Source: Shouchella clausii (lineage in GTDB: Bacteria > Bacillota > Bacilli > Bacillales > Bacillaceae_D). From it: 64,000 nucleotides of DNA. The position numbers and the translations under genes were made by a program. The notes under the pieces were generated by a model that made no database searches, had not been told where the DNA came from, and saw nothing but the letters and a program-made list of their open reading frames with translations. Where the stretch lies: assembly GCF_001598215.1 (NCBI RefSeq), contig NZ_BCXJ01000008.1, forward strand, positions 19,386-83,385, written 5' to 3'. Each line of letters opens with the position of its first letter. Position 1 is the first letter of the stretch. This document shows, piece by piece, positions 1 through 8,105 of the stretch.

Positions 1-1094
1 TGTTCAACGAGTGGCAACAATGCAAAATAATAGGCATCTGTGCTTAAAATTAAGTCAAATGGGACGCCAAAAAAGCCGATAATGACATGAAGATAAGGAA
101 CAACAGCGTGTGGAAGCACGCCAACTATATCGACTGCCAGCGCCCGAAGCATCCCTGACTCGTTTAAGATTCCTAAAAAACAGCCTGCCGCAATGATGAT
201 CGTTGCCATCATTAACGCATTTGGAGCATGCCTTTTAATTGCTTCCATTTGGTCGTCTACTTTCCGTAAATTAAACGGCAGCGCCAGCGCCACGCCAAGC
301 ATAAATACGAGCGGAGACGGCAAGACGTCGACGGCCAAAACAATAATGACAGCAGCCATTAGAAGAGCATTGACAGTCATTTGCAGAGCGCCTGCTTTCT
401 TTTGACTTTCTTTTCCTTTCGAGGCATTTGCCGCGTAGGCTGTAGCTGCTGCTTCATTCCATACATGGCGATCGGCAATTCTCTTTTTTTCTCTGAGAGC
501 AAGCAACACCGCTAGCCCGAGCAGAAACGCGATGCCAATAAGTTGCAAAGGGATAAGCGGCAACCAAAGTTCTCCGGCGCTCATATTAAGTACGGTACCA
601 ACACGCGCCACCGGTCCTGCCCACGGCACCATATTCATGATGCTTGCCCCTAGACCAATTAATAGCAGAAGCAAATACGGGCTCATCTGTAAACGCTTGT
701 AAGTAGGCAAAAGCGCCGGGACTGTCAACAAGAACGTCGTTGCTCCCGAGCCATCGAGATGAGCGACGCTGGCAACGATAACTGTTGCTACTGCTACGCC
801 AATGACATTTCCTTTTGAGAGGGCAAGCACTTTATTGATAACTGGATCAAACAAGCCTGCATCTTGCATAATGCCAAAAAAGAGTATCGCGAAAATAAAC
901 ATAACGGCGACAGAAATAACATCATTGACGCCTACACTGAAAAAACCACTAATGTCATCTAATTCGAAGCCTGCAACGACAGCAGCTATAATGGGAATAA
1001 GCGTAAAAGCAACGATTGGCGACACTTTTTTGCTGATAAGCAAAGCGACAACTGCCACAATCGCAATCAGTCCAATAAAACTAAGGCTAAACAT
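1..1094 (-). CDS. CitMHS-family citrate/metal-citrate transporter, 3' end cut by window edge
   Basis: Reading leftwards from an ATG at 1094, an open frame of about 364 residues runs off the window without a stop. A GGAAGGAG ribosome site lies 6 bases upstream. The translation is strongly hydrophobic, with about ten membrane segments, and carries the HLDGSGATTFLLTVPALLP segment typical of the CitM/CitH citrate:H+ symporters, which import citrate complexed with Mg2+ or Ca2+ in Bacillus. Family proteins are about 430 residues, so roughly 65 C-terminal residues are missing here. In B. subtilis the gene after yabR and the tRNAs is spoIIE, so this transporter is a local insertion or replacement. 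The exact substrate is inferred from the family. Confidence 0.8.
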   Translation of the reverse strand, partial: MFSLSFIGLIAIVAVVALLISKKVSPIVAFTLIPIIAAVVAGFELDDISGFFSVGVNDVISVAVMFIFAILFFGIMQDAGLFDPVINKVLALSKGNVIGVAVATVIVASVAHLDGSGATTFLLTVPALLPTYKRLQMSPYLLLLLIGLGASIMNMVPWAGPVARVGTVLNMSAGELWLPLIPLQLIGIAFLLGLAVLLALREKKRIADRHVWNEAAATAYAANASKGKESQKKAGALQMTVNALLMAAVIIVLAVDVLPSPLVFMLGVALALPFNLRKVDDQMEAIKRHAPNALMMATIIIAAGCFLGILNESGMLRALAVDIVGVLPHAVVPYLHVIIGFFGVPFDLILSTDAYYFALLPLVE

Positions 1095-1239
1095 ACCGGT
1101 CTCCTTCCAAACAATTAATCAATCTTATAATGAGATTTCTCTTATCTTAACGAAACAGGCGGGCCCTGTAACCGTTTCCAATTTAATGGGCATTCTATTC
1201 ATTTTTTTTATTTTGTCCATTTTGTTTACGAGACGCGAA

Positions 1240-1274
1240 AAAACCCTCTTTTCCTTTTCAGAAAAGAGGGTTTT
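1240..1274 (-). terminator. Bidirectional rho-independent terminator
   Basis: A 13-bp perfect stem (AAAACCCTCTTTT against AAAAGAGGGTTTT) with a 9-base loop and A/T runs on both flanks. It lies between tRNA-Met and the citrate transporter, so on the minus strand it would end the yabR/tRNA transcript. Confidence 0.85.
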
Positions 1275-1341
1275 ATCCTGCAGAAAACACTCAGGATCGT
1301 TCTATTGACAAGCATTTTCTACCAGTTTGATAACTAATAGA

Positions 1342-1415
1342 TAGCGGCGGAGGGGATCGAACCCCCGACCTCACGGGTATGAACCGTACGCTCTAGCCAG
1401 CTGAGCTACACCGCC
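1342..1415 (-). tRNA. tRNA-Met (anticodon CAT)
   Basis: The minus strand folds as a cloverleaf. The acceptor GGCGGTG pairs with CGCCGCT through G-T wobbles; the anticodon stem TACGG/CCGTG encloses TTCATAC with anticodon CAT; the T arm has TTCGATC. The discriminator is A at 1342 and CCA is not encoded. The sequence agrees with the elongator tRNA-Met found downstream of yabR in B. subtilis. The tRNA-Glu that follows it there is absent. Confidence 0.95.
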
Positions 1416-1504
1416 TCGCTTTTCACGACATTATTTAATATACTTGTTTTTTCTACGAAAGTCAACATTAAAATCTAGTGAGGAACAGGGTTTCCTTCTC
1501 ACCT

Positions 1505-1573
1505 CTGACTGTAGGAACAACTCGCAAACGTCATCTTCGCCCCATCTGTCAAGTGTTTTCTATCAGTCTGAGG
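1505..1573. repeat. Dispersed inverted-end repeat, copy A (short)
   Basis: Left end TGACTGTAGGAACAACTCGC and right end TTTTCTATCAGTCTGAGG resemble the ends of the element at 7045-7171. The ends are imperfect inverted repeats of each other. This copy has a shortened middle and sits just beyond the yabR terminator hairpins. Confidence 0.55.
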
Positions 1574-1626
1574 ATGTTGTCGACTTTGTCGACAACATCA
1601 GAGGAGCAGGATTACCCTGCTCCTCT
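1573..1626 (-). terminator. Tandem hairpins downstream of yabR
   Basis: Two perfect stems stand back to back. One is 12 bp (GATGTTGTCGAC/GTCGACAACATC, loop TTT) and the other 11 bp (AGAGGAGCAGG/CCTGCTCCTCT, loop of 5). They follow the yabR stop on the minus strand. Neither has a long U-run, so they may stabilise the 3' end as much as terminate. Confidence 0.55.
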
Positions 1627-1671
1627 ATCATTCCTATTTACAAACAGATATACGTTACACAAGCAACATCG

Positions 1672-2100
1672 CTATCCGCGTTTTGCACCCCGACCGCCGC
1701 GTTTAGACTCTGTTTGCCTTTTGATCGTCGACAAACGTTCTTCGCTATCCTTTAGGAAACGGCTCATCTTGTCTTCAAAAGACGCAGCAGGGCGCGATTT
1801 TCCGCCTCCTCGATTATTACTGGAGCGCGGATGAGGGCGCGGAGGGCGGCTTTCTCCTTCGGGACGGTCAACCGCTTTACGGATCGAAAGACCAATTTTG
1901 CCGTCTTTTTCTATATTGACGACTTTCACTGTCACTTCATCGCCAACCTTTAAAAGTTCATTTATATCTTTTACATAATGATCCGCAACCTCACTAATGT
2001 GAACCAGACCCGTTGACCCGCCTGGCAATTCCACAAATGCACCGAAATGTGTAATGCCAGTCACCTTGCCTTGCAGCTTGCTGCCTGCTTCAATGGACAT
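1672..2100 (-). CDS. yabR: S1-domain RNA-binding protein YabR (general stress protein 13-like)
   Basis: 142 residues from the ATG at 2100. An upstream in-frame ATG at 2112 abuts the AAGGAGG ribosome site directly and is unlikely to be used. Residues 1-70 form an S1 RNA-binding fold (GSKLQGKVTGITHFGAFVEL, then GLVHISEVADHYV and VKVVNIEKDGKIGLSIR). The tail is rich in Arg, Gly and Ser and ends in basic RGGRGAKRG. YabR-type proteins associate with RNA or ribosomes. The gene follows divIC, as in B. subtilis, with a 77-base gap, and is followed by tRNA-Met. Confidence 0.92.
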   Translation of the reverse strand: MSIEAGSKLQGKVTGITHFGAFVELPGGSTGLVHISEVADHYVKDINELLKVGDEVTVKVVNIEKDGKIGLSIRKAVDRPEGESRPPRPHPRSSNNRGGGKSRPAASFEDKMSRFLKDSEERLSTIKRQTESKRGGRGAKRG

Positions 2101-2177
2101 GAAAACGTACATCCTCCTTAAATTTTGGGTGAACTAAACGTACTCCAATATATTATACCCGACCTGAAATTTTGGTG

Positions 2178-2570
2178 TCAATCGCTCGACTGCTGCTTGG
2201 AGACGTTAATTCTTGTTTCGCCTGGAAGAGTGAGGTAATAATCACGTCTGGCAATCTCTTTAATAAATTCATCGTCTTGAAAATTGGCAATGTCGCGTAA
2301 GAGTTGTTCTTCCTCATTCTTTAGCTGCTCCAATTGTTCAGCCGCAGCTTGTTGTTCTTCCCGTTTTTCATTAATATCGGCTCGTTGTGAGAACAGCGTT
2401 ACACTGCAACAAATAGCGAGCACACTAAAGACGATGCCCATAAATCCAAGCCGACGATAGAGGCCTTTTCGCCTTTTCGCTTGTCGGATTAGTTCTTGCT
2501 GCCTTTGCTCCATATAGTCTGTGTCAAGTTCTTTAATCGTTGCCCGGTGTTTCACTGCCAAATCGCTCAC
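2178..2570 (-). CDS. divIC: Cell division protein DivIC (FtsB-like)
   Basis: 130 residues. A basic N-terminus (KRRKGLYRR) is followed by one membrane segment at about residues 40-60 (LGFMGIVFSVLAICCSVTLF), then a coiled coil (residues 62-98, INEKREEQQAAAEQLEQLKN) and a short DUF/septum-initiator end containing DEFIKEIARRDYYLTLPGE. DivIC pairs with FtsL and DivIB at the division septum and in sporulation. The start overlaps the yabQ stop by 4 bases (ATGA), so the two are translationally coupled. Confidence 0.93.
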   Translation of the reverse strand: MSDLAVKHRATIKELDTDYMEQRQQELIRQAKRRKGLYRRLGFMGIVFSVLAICCSVTLFSQRADINEKREEQQAAAEQLEQLKNEEEQLLRDIANFQDDEFIKEIARRDYYLTLPGETRINVSKQQSSD

Positions 2571-3130
2571 CTCTCATCTTTTTTCCTAAAACGCTCCAAT
2601 CGTTCCTGCCATTTACGCAAGATAGGCTGTCCTTTTTTTAAAAGGCCAATAAGGCCTAGTTTTTTCATTAGCCAATATAGGGGTTTAAGCAGGACATAAA
2701 GAATGATGCTCCACACAGAGATTACTATAATCATAACGAAGCGGCGCACGGACATCAACAACCATTTTATCGGCATGACAATGAGCGCTTTAAAAAGACT
2801 CCAAACGAAACGGAATACAGTGTGAACGATATTAATGACCAAATTGACGAGCCAATTATATACGCCTTTAAACAATGCTTGGTAGGCAGCATAACCGCAT
2901 AGTAGCGCCAAAAATACATAAATTCGGATATCTCCCTGGTTTGTCTTAAATAAAATATAAAAGACAAGCAGCGCTTGGACAATCCAAAATGTAATGTCAA
3001 GCAAAGCGATGTGAATGCGGAAGGTACGTTGCCTAGGCAGAAAACGGCCGTACGTATCAATAGCCGCGCCAAGGCAAATGCCCATTGCGGCCATAGCGAC
3101 CATTGTATAGAACTGAACAGTTAAAGCCAT
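2567..3130 (-). CDS. yabQ: Sporulation membrane protein YabQ
   Basis: 187 residues, nearly all hydrophobic, with five or so membrane segments and a basic C-terminal tail (KWQERLERFRKKDER). YabQ is needed for spore cortex formation in B. subtilis and sits in the outer forespore membrane. The start codon shares one base with the yabP stop (TAATG), and the 3' end overlaps divIC, so yabP-yabQ-divIC form a compact operon. Confidence 0.92.
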   Translation of the reverse strand: MALTVQFYTMVAMAAMGICLGAAIDTYGRFLPRQRTFRIHIALLDITFWIVQALLVFYILFKTNQGDIRIYVFLALLCGYAAYQALFKGVYNWLVNLVINIVHTVFRFVWSLFKALIVMPIKWLLMSVRRFVMIIVISVWSIILYVLLKPLYWLMKKLGLIGLLKKGQPILRKWQERLERFRKKDER

Positions 3131-3444
3131 TATTTAAACAGTTTTCCAAAGAGCCCTTTGGATTTTCCTTGCTGGTTTTGATCGACATAAATCAGGTCGT
3201 GGATTTTTCCCTCAATCGAGACATTTCCTTGCTCTACATTTAAGTTTTTCATATAAAGGTTTTCGCCTCGGACCGATAAATAGCCTTGCACCGTTTCCAG
3301 CAAAAATTCTTCGTTATCGAAGCTGTCTACTTGTTTGACGCCTGTTATATCTAATTGCTTGCGCCCGCGCAACGTAACGTCGTGGTCGTTGTTTTTTCGT
3401 TCACGTCCCATTGGCGTGCCAAACTCGTAAGTAGAACCGTCCAT
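3130..3444 (-). CDS. yabP: Spore coat/cortex protein YabP
   Basis: 104 residues from an ATG at 3444 preceded by AGGAGGG nine bases upstream. The open frame extends further upstream, but no earlier start has a ribosome site, and the B. subtilis protein is of similar length. The YabP/YqfC fold is visible in HDVTLRGRKQLDITGVKQVD and ETVQGYLSVRGENLYMKNL. Expressed under mother-cell control in B. subtilis. It is followed immediately by yabQ. Confidence 0.9.
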   Translation of the reverse strand: MDGSTYEFGTPMGRERKNNDHDVTLRGRKQLDITGVKQVDSFDNEEFLLETVQGYLSVRGENLYMKNLNVEQGNVSIEGKIHDLIYVDQNQQGKSKGLFGKLFK

Positions 3445-3578
3445 TTTCTGCACCCTCCTAGAAAGCATGTCTTTATTGCAATGTATGCATGGGGCTTTGC
3501 CCCTAGAACAAGCTTCTAGCACAAAACACACTCTAATGGAGACGGCCTACCCTATTCGTTTAAAGGAGTTACGTCCAG

Positions 3579-4172
3579 TTATGAAAGTTCTTTGCCCTTT
3601 TGCGTTTCTGTTTTTGGGCGCTCTTGAACGCGGCGCTTTAAGTAGATGCCGACTGCAAGAAGAATAGCCACTCCTAACATCGCATACGTCAAGTATGAAT
3701 GAACCATGTTCTCGGCTGCACGACCATATACATAAAAGAGGATACCAACAGCATAAAATTTAGCAGCCCTTCCAAGCGCTGCATAAACCATTAGTTTCCA
3801 TAACGAAAATTGGAGCGCTCCTGATAAAATCGTAAATACTTTAAAAGGGATCGGCGTAAAGGCGCCAATTAATATAGCTGCCTCTCCGTTCTTTTTAAAC
3901 AGTTTCTCGGCCTTTGTTAAAGCGGTTGGCTTTAACCACTTTTGCAAGACAGAATTTCCGAGCAAACGGCCGAGCATGTATCCAACTGGCGTGCCAAGAA
4001 GACAAGCGATATACCCTACTGTTGCAAACCAAATGGCTTGGTTTGGGTGAAGCAAGCTTAAGGACACTTGTAGAAAAAACGCAGGGACTGGAAAAATCAC
4101 AGCATCTGCAAAGGCGTGCACGAACAACCCCCAGTAACCAAAATCTTCTAAAAACCCCATTATTCCGTCCAA
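3579..4172 (-). CDS. YqaA/DedA-type VTT-domain membrane protein
   Basis: 197 residues, starting at TTG (4172) or possibly ATG at 4160. It has five membrane segments with the VTT/SNARE-associated pattern: VGYIACLLGTPVGYMLGR near residue 55, then KNGEAAILIGAFTPIPFK near 95 and a GR-rich turn. Families with this fold include lipid scramblases and DedA membrane-homeostasis proteins. It is inserted between the ferredoxin reductase and yabP, a position it does not hold in B. subtilis. The true substrate is unknown. Confidence 0.75.
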   Translation of the reverse strand: MDGIMGFLEDFGYWGLFVHAFADAVIFPVPAFFLQVSLSLLHPNQAIWFATVGYIACLLGTPVGYMLGRLLGNSVLQKWLKPTALTKAEKLFKKNGEAAILIGAFTPIPFKVFTILSGALQFSLWKLMVYAALGRAAKFYAVGILFYVYGRAAENMVHSYLTYAMLGVAILLAVGIYLKRRVQERPKTETQKGKELS

Positions 4173-4259
4173 TCGATAGGCGCCCCTCTCTTAAACAAGA
4201 GCTTCTTTTATTCTCTATTTTTATGAGCGCTTGCGCTGTCTAAGTACAGCCTTGCGAAC

Positions 4260-5306
4260 TTAGTTCATTGGCTGTGCTTGTTTCTCCTGCTTTAGCTGCT
4301 CATTTTTTTTCTTAAATTTTTCATTATGGGAAGATACATACGCTTGCTTATCCGCTTTCGGGTCCAAAAACTGCTTGACGCCATTAACCGCTGTCGCCCC
4401 TTCAACAAACGCTCCCGATATGAGCTGAAGTTTCCCTGCATGCCTTGTCACGTCCCCTGCGGCAAAAATGCCAGGCTGACTTGTCTCCATACAAGCTGAT
4501 ACGCGGAGAAAGCCGTCCTCTTCCAATTCAAGGCCTGCTTCAATCAAAAAGCAACCATCTAGTTTCATTCCATGGTTTACAATGACAGCATCGACTTCAA
4601 TTTGTCGTTGTTCCCCTGTATCACAATGGGCAAGGGTAACCGCTTCAATGGCAGATCCTACGCCATGCAGTTCTTTTATTTGGTAAGGGGTGTGTATTTT
4701 CGTAACAGATTTCATTTGTTCCACATTTTTCTCATGCCCGCCAAACTCATCGCGGCGATGGCACAGAACCACTTCTTTTGAAATGTTGGCAAGTTCGTTC
4801 GCCCAGTCAACGGCTGCATTGCCTCCTCCAGAAATTAAAACCCGTTTGTTTGCAAATATGTCCATTTGCGTGACCGTGTAATGGAGATTGGAAACTTCAT
4901 ACCGGTCGGCGCCCTCAATTTCAAGCTTTTGCATAACGGGAATGCCATGTCCAGAAGCGAGCATCACCGCCCGCGTATAATGGGCTTCGCCTTGCTCATT
5001 AAAAAGGGTGTACGTGTTGTCGGGCTCCCGCACCATCCGAACGATGTGTTCATTTAAACATATCGTTGGGTTAAAGGTCGTTGCCTGTTCAACAAGCTGA
5101 TCAATTAATTTTCTACCTGTTGTTGGCGGCATTCCCCCAACATCCCATATAATTTTTTCTGGGTAAAACAAAATTTTGCCGCCTAGCTCTTTATTGTATT
5201 CGACGAGCTTTACTTTTAAATCACGCATCCCTGCATAAAACGTGCTATATAAACCGGCCGGTCCGCCGCCAATAATGGTTAGGTCAAACATCTCTTTTTC
5301 CTGCAC
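4260..5306 (-). CDS. Thioredoxin-reductase-like ferredoxin/flavodoxin-NADP+ reductase
   Basis: 348 residues from a GTG at 5306 with GGAGGAATAACC just upstream. The FAD motif TIIGGGPAGLYSTFYAG lies near residues 9-25, the NADPH motif VLISGGGNAAVDWANEL near 157-173, and the second FAD motif GIFAAGDVT near 283. The CxxC redox pair of true thioredoxin reductases is absent, which is the signature of the YumC/YcgT reductases that reduce ferredoxin or flavodoxin. A near-consensus Fur box stands directly upstream, suggesting induction under iron limitation, as for ycgT of B. subtilis. The last 40 residues are charged and Lys/Gln-rich. Confidence 0.88.
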   Translation of the reverse strand: MQEKEMFDLTIIGGGPAGLYSTFYAGMRDLKVKLVEYNKELGGKILFYPEKIIWDVGGMPPTTGRKLIDQLVEQATTFNPTICLNEHIVRMVREPDNTYTLFNEQGEAHYTRAVMLASGHGIPVMQKLEIEGADRYEVSNLHYTVTQMDIFANKRVLISGGGNAAVDWANELANISKEVVLCHRRDEFGGHEKNVEQMKSVTKIHTPYQIKELHGVGSAIEAVTLAHCDTGEQRQIEVDAVIVNHGMKLDGCFLIEAGLELEEDGFLRVSACMETSQPGIFAAGDVTRHAGKLQLISGAFVEGATAVNGVKQFLDPKADKQAYVSSHNEKFKKKNEQLKQEKQAQPMN

Positions 5307-5331
5307 GGTTATTCCTCCGTCCACTCTCTAG

Positions 5332-5350
5332 GATAATGAAAATCATTCTC
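5332..5350. promoter_or_regulatory. Fur box upstream of the ferredoxin reductase
   Basis: GATAATGAAAATCATTCTC matches 17 of 19 positions of the classical inverted repeat GATAATGATAATCATTATC. It lies 25 bases upstream of the GTG start at 5306, where bound Fur would block the promoter. Confidence 0.8.
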
Positions 5351-5405
5351 ACTTTTCTTTTAGTTTAGAGGAGGAATGCACCATTTTCAAGCGCCAAATC
5401 GTGGT

Positions 5406-5903
5406 TTATAGCAATTTCCCCATATAGATCTCATTAAGCCACTTGTGGCCATGTCGGATTGCCCGGCGGCGGACACCTTCTTGCTCGTACCCGCATTTCC
5501 GATACAAATGCAGCGCCCGTGTATTCTCTTCAATCACCGTTAGCTCCAGCCGGTGAAGCTGAACGCTCTGTGCAAAATGGTCCGCTTGCTCTAGCAGCTT
5601 CCTGCCAATGCCTTGGTTGCAGTATTCCTCTAAAATCCCAATCGTAATATAGCCAACATGGCGAATGCGTTGCAATCGGGAACCAAACACACTCAGATAG
5701 CCAACAAGCTTTTTGTTGTGTTCCGCCACAAAAATTGTGGACGACGGGGACTGCTGGATATCGGCAATCGCCTTCCGCTGTTCACGCACCGTTGTCGTTC
5801 TTTCCCCAGGCTTATAGAGCATGTAACTTGCTTCTTTATCTAATTGCAATTGCAACTGCAAAAACTGCTTTGCATCGCTGATTGTTATTTCTCGAAGTTG
5901 CAC
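5406..5903 (-). CDS. GNAT-family N-acetyltransferase
   Basis: 165 residues. The acetyl-CoA-binding segment is clear in the middle (VGYITIGILEEYCNQGIGRKLLEQA, Q/RxxGxG/A pattern at residues 104-120). It is followed by the LELTVIEENTRALHLYRKCGYEQEG strand-helix of GNAT fold motif B. Such proteins acetylate small amines, antibiotics or protein N-termini, and the substrate cannot be told from sequence. It stands alone between the divergent hydroxyacid dehydrogenase and the reductase. Confidence 0.85.
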   Translation of the reverse strand: MQLREITISDAKQFLQLQLQLDKEASYMLYKPGERTTTVREQRKAIADIQQSPSSTIFVAEHNKKLVGYLSVFGSRLQRIRHVGYITIGILEEYCNQGIGRKLLEQADHFAQSVQLHRLELTVIEENTRALHLYRKCGYEQEGVRRRAIRHGHKWLNEIYMGKLL

Positions 5904-6033
5904 AGCTACTCGCCCCCAAATATCTAATTTACTTTCTCAGATATTCTACATTGATTTGTTCCCTCCTGCATCAAGAAGGGAGGTGACAAATCAAGCATAG
6001 ATTGCTATCGTTAAACTTAGAGGAGGGGTACAT

Positions 6034-6999
6034 ATGAGCAAACCGACTGTTTTCTTAGCACGTTCTTTGCCTGAAGCTGCGCTTAACCATGTCTCACAAT
6101 TCTGCCATTTGCGGATATGGGATGAAAGCAAACCGCTAACGAGAGAAGCATTGGTCCACGAATTGGCTGATGTCGACGGCGCGATGCTAACAGGAATTGG
6201 CGCAGATGCCGAGCTCGTCAAACATGCTAGTAAGCTAAAAGTCATTAGCACCGCCACCGTTGGCTACGATGGCTTTGATGTTGAAGGCCTAGCAGAACAA
6301 AACATTTATGTCACAAACACGCCGTATGTTCTTGACGAAACGGTTGCAGACTTGCTGTTTGGCCTCATTCTATCAGGGGCGCGCCGTATTGCTCCACTGC
6401 ACGAACAAATGAAGGCAGGCAACTGGACAAAACACACAACAGCACAGTCTCTATATGGACAAGATGTCTACAACCAAACACTCGGTATTGTTGGCATGGG
6501 GCGTATTGGCGAAAAAATCGTTCATCGCGCCAAGGAAGGTTTTGGGATGAAGATTCTTTACCATAACCGCTCAAGCAGGCCGGAAATCGAAAGAAAGTAT
6601 CGCGCCAAAAAAGTAGAATTACACGAACTGCTTGAACAAGCGGATGTCGTTGTCGTCATGGTGCCACTTACTAAGGCAACAAAGCATATGATTGGAAAAG
6701 AAGAGCTAAGCAAAATGAAAGAAACGGCCATTCTCGTCAATGGTGCTCGCGGTGCCGTTATTGACGAGGCTGCCCTGATTGAAGCATTAAAGCAAAAAAC
6801 GATTTTTGGTGCTGCTCTTGATGTGTTTGAAGTCGAACCGTTGCCACCAGGACATCCATTGCTAGAGTTGGATAATGTTACACTAACACCTCATATTGGC
6901 TCAGCCACAGCCGCTACCCGTGAAGCGATGGCGCTGCGCGCTGCAGAAAACCTCGTGGCCGGAGCACTCGGGCAAAAGCCTCGTGATGCTCTTTCCTAA
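6034..6999 (+). CDS. D-isomer-specific 2-hydroxyacid dehydrogenase (glyoxylate/hydroxypyruvate reductase-like)
   Basis: 321 residues, with the start ATG preceded by AGAGGAGGGG. The NAD(P) Rossmann motif TLGIVGMGRIGEKIVHRA is at residues 149-166. The catalytic triad of the family is complete: Arg in VNGARGAVIDEAAL, Glu in DVFEVEPLPPGHPLL and His in TPHIGSATAATREA. These enzymes reduce 2-keto acids to D-2-hydroxyacids, and this subgroup favours glyoxylate or hydroxypyruvate. It is one of the few plus-strand genes in the region, monocistronic, with its own terminator. Confidence 0.88.
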   Translation: MSKPTVFLARSLPEAALNHVSQFCHLRIWDESKPLTREALVHELADVDGAMLTGIGADAELVKHASKLKVISTATVGYDGFDVEGLAEQNIYVTNTPYVLDETVADLLFGLILSGARRIAPLHEQMKAGNWTKHTTAQSLYGQDVYNQTLGIVGMGRIGEKIVHRAKEGFGMKILYHNRSSRPEIERKYRAKKVELHELLEQADVVVVMVPLTKATKHMIGKEELSKMKETAILVNGARGAVIDEAALIEALKQKTIFGAALDVFEVEPLPPGHPLLELDNVTLTPHIGSATAATREAMALRAAENLVAGALGQKPRDALS

Positions 7000-7017
7000 A
7001 CATCGTCGAACATACTA

Positions 7018-7042
7018 GCCGTAAACAATTTTTGTTTACGGC
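7018..7042 (+). terminator. Hairpin after the hydroxyacid dehydrogenase
   Basis: A perfect 9-bp stem GCCGTAAAC/GTTTACGGC with loop AATTTTT starts 19 bases after the stop codon. The U-run after the stem is short. It abuts the dispersed repeat at 7045. Confidence 0.65.
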
Positions 7043-7044
7043 TT

Positions 7045-7171
7045 GAGACTGTAGACAAACGCTCGCATCCGTCGTCTTTTGCCTCAGTCGTATGCTTATG
7101 AACCCCCGTTCTACTCACATCTTCCCTCGCCTGCACTCCTCGTCTAACAAGCGTTTTCTATCAGTCTGAGG
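7045..7171. repeat. Dispersed inverted-end repeat, copy B (127 bp)
   Basis: The left end GAGACTGTAGACAAACGC and the right end GCGTTTTCTATCAGTCTGAG are imperfect inverted repeats of each other. Related ends occur at 1505-1573, 22871-22956 and 31361-31488, in the same orientation. The element ends five bases before the 3' end of the HAD gene. Confidence 0.6.
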
Positions 7172-7175
7172 GCAG

Positions 7176-7838
7176 TTATCGATTTTTCTGGACCACTATT
7201 TCCGCCGCTCGCGGTTGGATTTGCCCTATCTCATTTACTTGGTCGTGTGCTGCACTCAAGTCTTGGCTACCTGAATTTGGGTTCACAAAGCCAATGACGC
7301 GCATTCCCGCGGCCAAGGCAGCCTGCACGCCATGTGCAGCGTCTTCTACTACCGTGCAAGCATCCGGTTGAACGCCAAGTTTTTTGGCTGTTTCCCTATA
7401 AACGTCAGGTGCAGGCTTCCCGTTAGCGACTTCCTCTCCGCTCATGACAACATCAAAATAGTCGCTGATGCCAAAACCGTTAAGCACCGCTTCAATGAAC
7501 GGTCGCGGCGACGAAGACGCTAAACCAATGCGGTACCCGTTATTTTTTAAAGCTGCAAGCAGTTCTTTAATGCCAGGGATCGGTTCGACTTCCCCACTGA
7601 CAACATAGGCTTGCTTTCGCTCATTGGCCTCGTTCAGCACGGCAGATACTTCAAACGTAGCACTGTGCGTTTTCTTAATTTGCTGCCACATATCCCTTGC
7701 GCGGGTGCCTACATAGGATTCTAATTCTTTTTCTCCCAGCTCGACGCCGTATTTCTTACACAGGTCTTGCTCCACTTGGAAATGGAGCGGCTCGCTGTCA
7801 ATGATGACGCCGTCCATATCAAAAATAAAACCGCGCAT
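7176..7838 (-). CDS. HAD-superfamily hydrolase, beta-phosphoglucomutase/phosphatase-like
   Basis: 220 residues. Motif I FIFDMDGVIIDSEPLHF (nucleophile Asp plus general-acid Asp) is at the N-terminus, followed by a helical cap. Motif II is GLASSSPRP, the motif III Lys is in VANGKPAPDVY, and motif IV is VVEDAAHGVQAA. This is the subfamily I cap class of beta-phosphoglucomutase and sugar-phosphate phosphatases such as YhcW. The start overlaps the rqcP stop by one base, so it is co-translated with rqcP, an arrangement not found in B. subtilis. Substrate unknown. Confidence 0.85.
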   Translation of the reverse strand: MRGFIFDMDGVIIDSEPLHFQVEQDLCKKYGVELGEKELESYVGTRARDMWQQIKKTHSATFEVSAVLNEANERKQAYVVSGEVEPIPGIKELLAALKNNGYRIGLASSSPRPFIEAVLNGFGISDYFDVVMSGEEVANGKPAPDVYRETAKKLGVQPDACTVVEDAAHGVQAALAAGMRVIGFVNPNSGSQDLSAAHDQVNEIGQIQPRAAEIVVQKNR

Positions 7839-8092
7839 TATACAGACTCCTCTTTAACAATCGTATACATTTCAGCAGCTTCTTCTTTTCGTGTGGTGTC
7901 ACGTACGTCGTTTATTTTTACCGTGACGATTTTTTGCCCAAATCGAATCGCCAGTTCATCTCCTGCTTTAACTGTTGTCCCCGCTTTTGCCACTTGGCCA
8001 TTGACTGTTATTCTGCCTTGGTCGCTAACTTCTTTCGCTAACGTTCTCCTTTTAATCAGGCGCGAGACTTTTAAAAATTTATCCAACCGCAT
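7838..8092 (-). CDS. rqcP: Ribosome quality-control S4-domain protein RqcP (YabO)
   Basis: 84 residues from an ATG at 8092 (GAGGAG seven bases upstream). A longer frame exists, but the MRLDKFLKVSRLIKRR start matches the family. The S4 RNA-binding fold is visible as RLDKFLKVSRLIKRRTLAKEV...GRITVNGQVAKAGTTVKAGDEL. RqcP works with RqcH in Ala-tailing of stalled 50S-peptidyl-tRNA complexes (Hsp15-like). It lies between yabN and the HAD gene. Confidence 0.93.
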   Translation of the reverse strand: MRLDKFLKVSRLIKRRTLAKEVSDQGRITVNGQVAKAGTTVKAGDELAIRFGQKIVTVKINDVRDTTRKEEAAEMYTIVKEESV

Positions 8093-8105
8093 CCAATCAC
8101 TCCTC

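Noticed and set aside
1444..1834. Two overlapping plus-strand ORFs of 103 and 118 codons
   Set aside because: They run over repeat copy A, the yabR terminator hairpins and the antisense of yabR.
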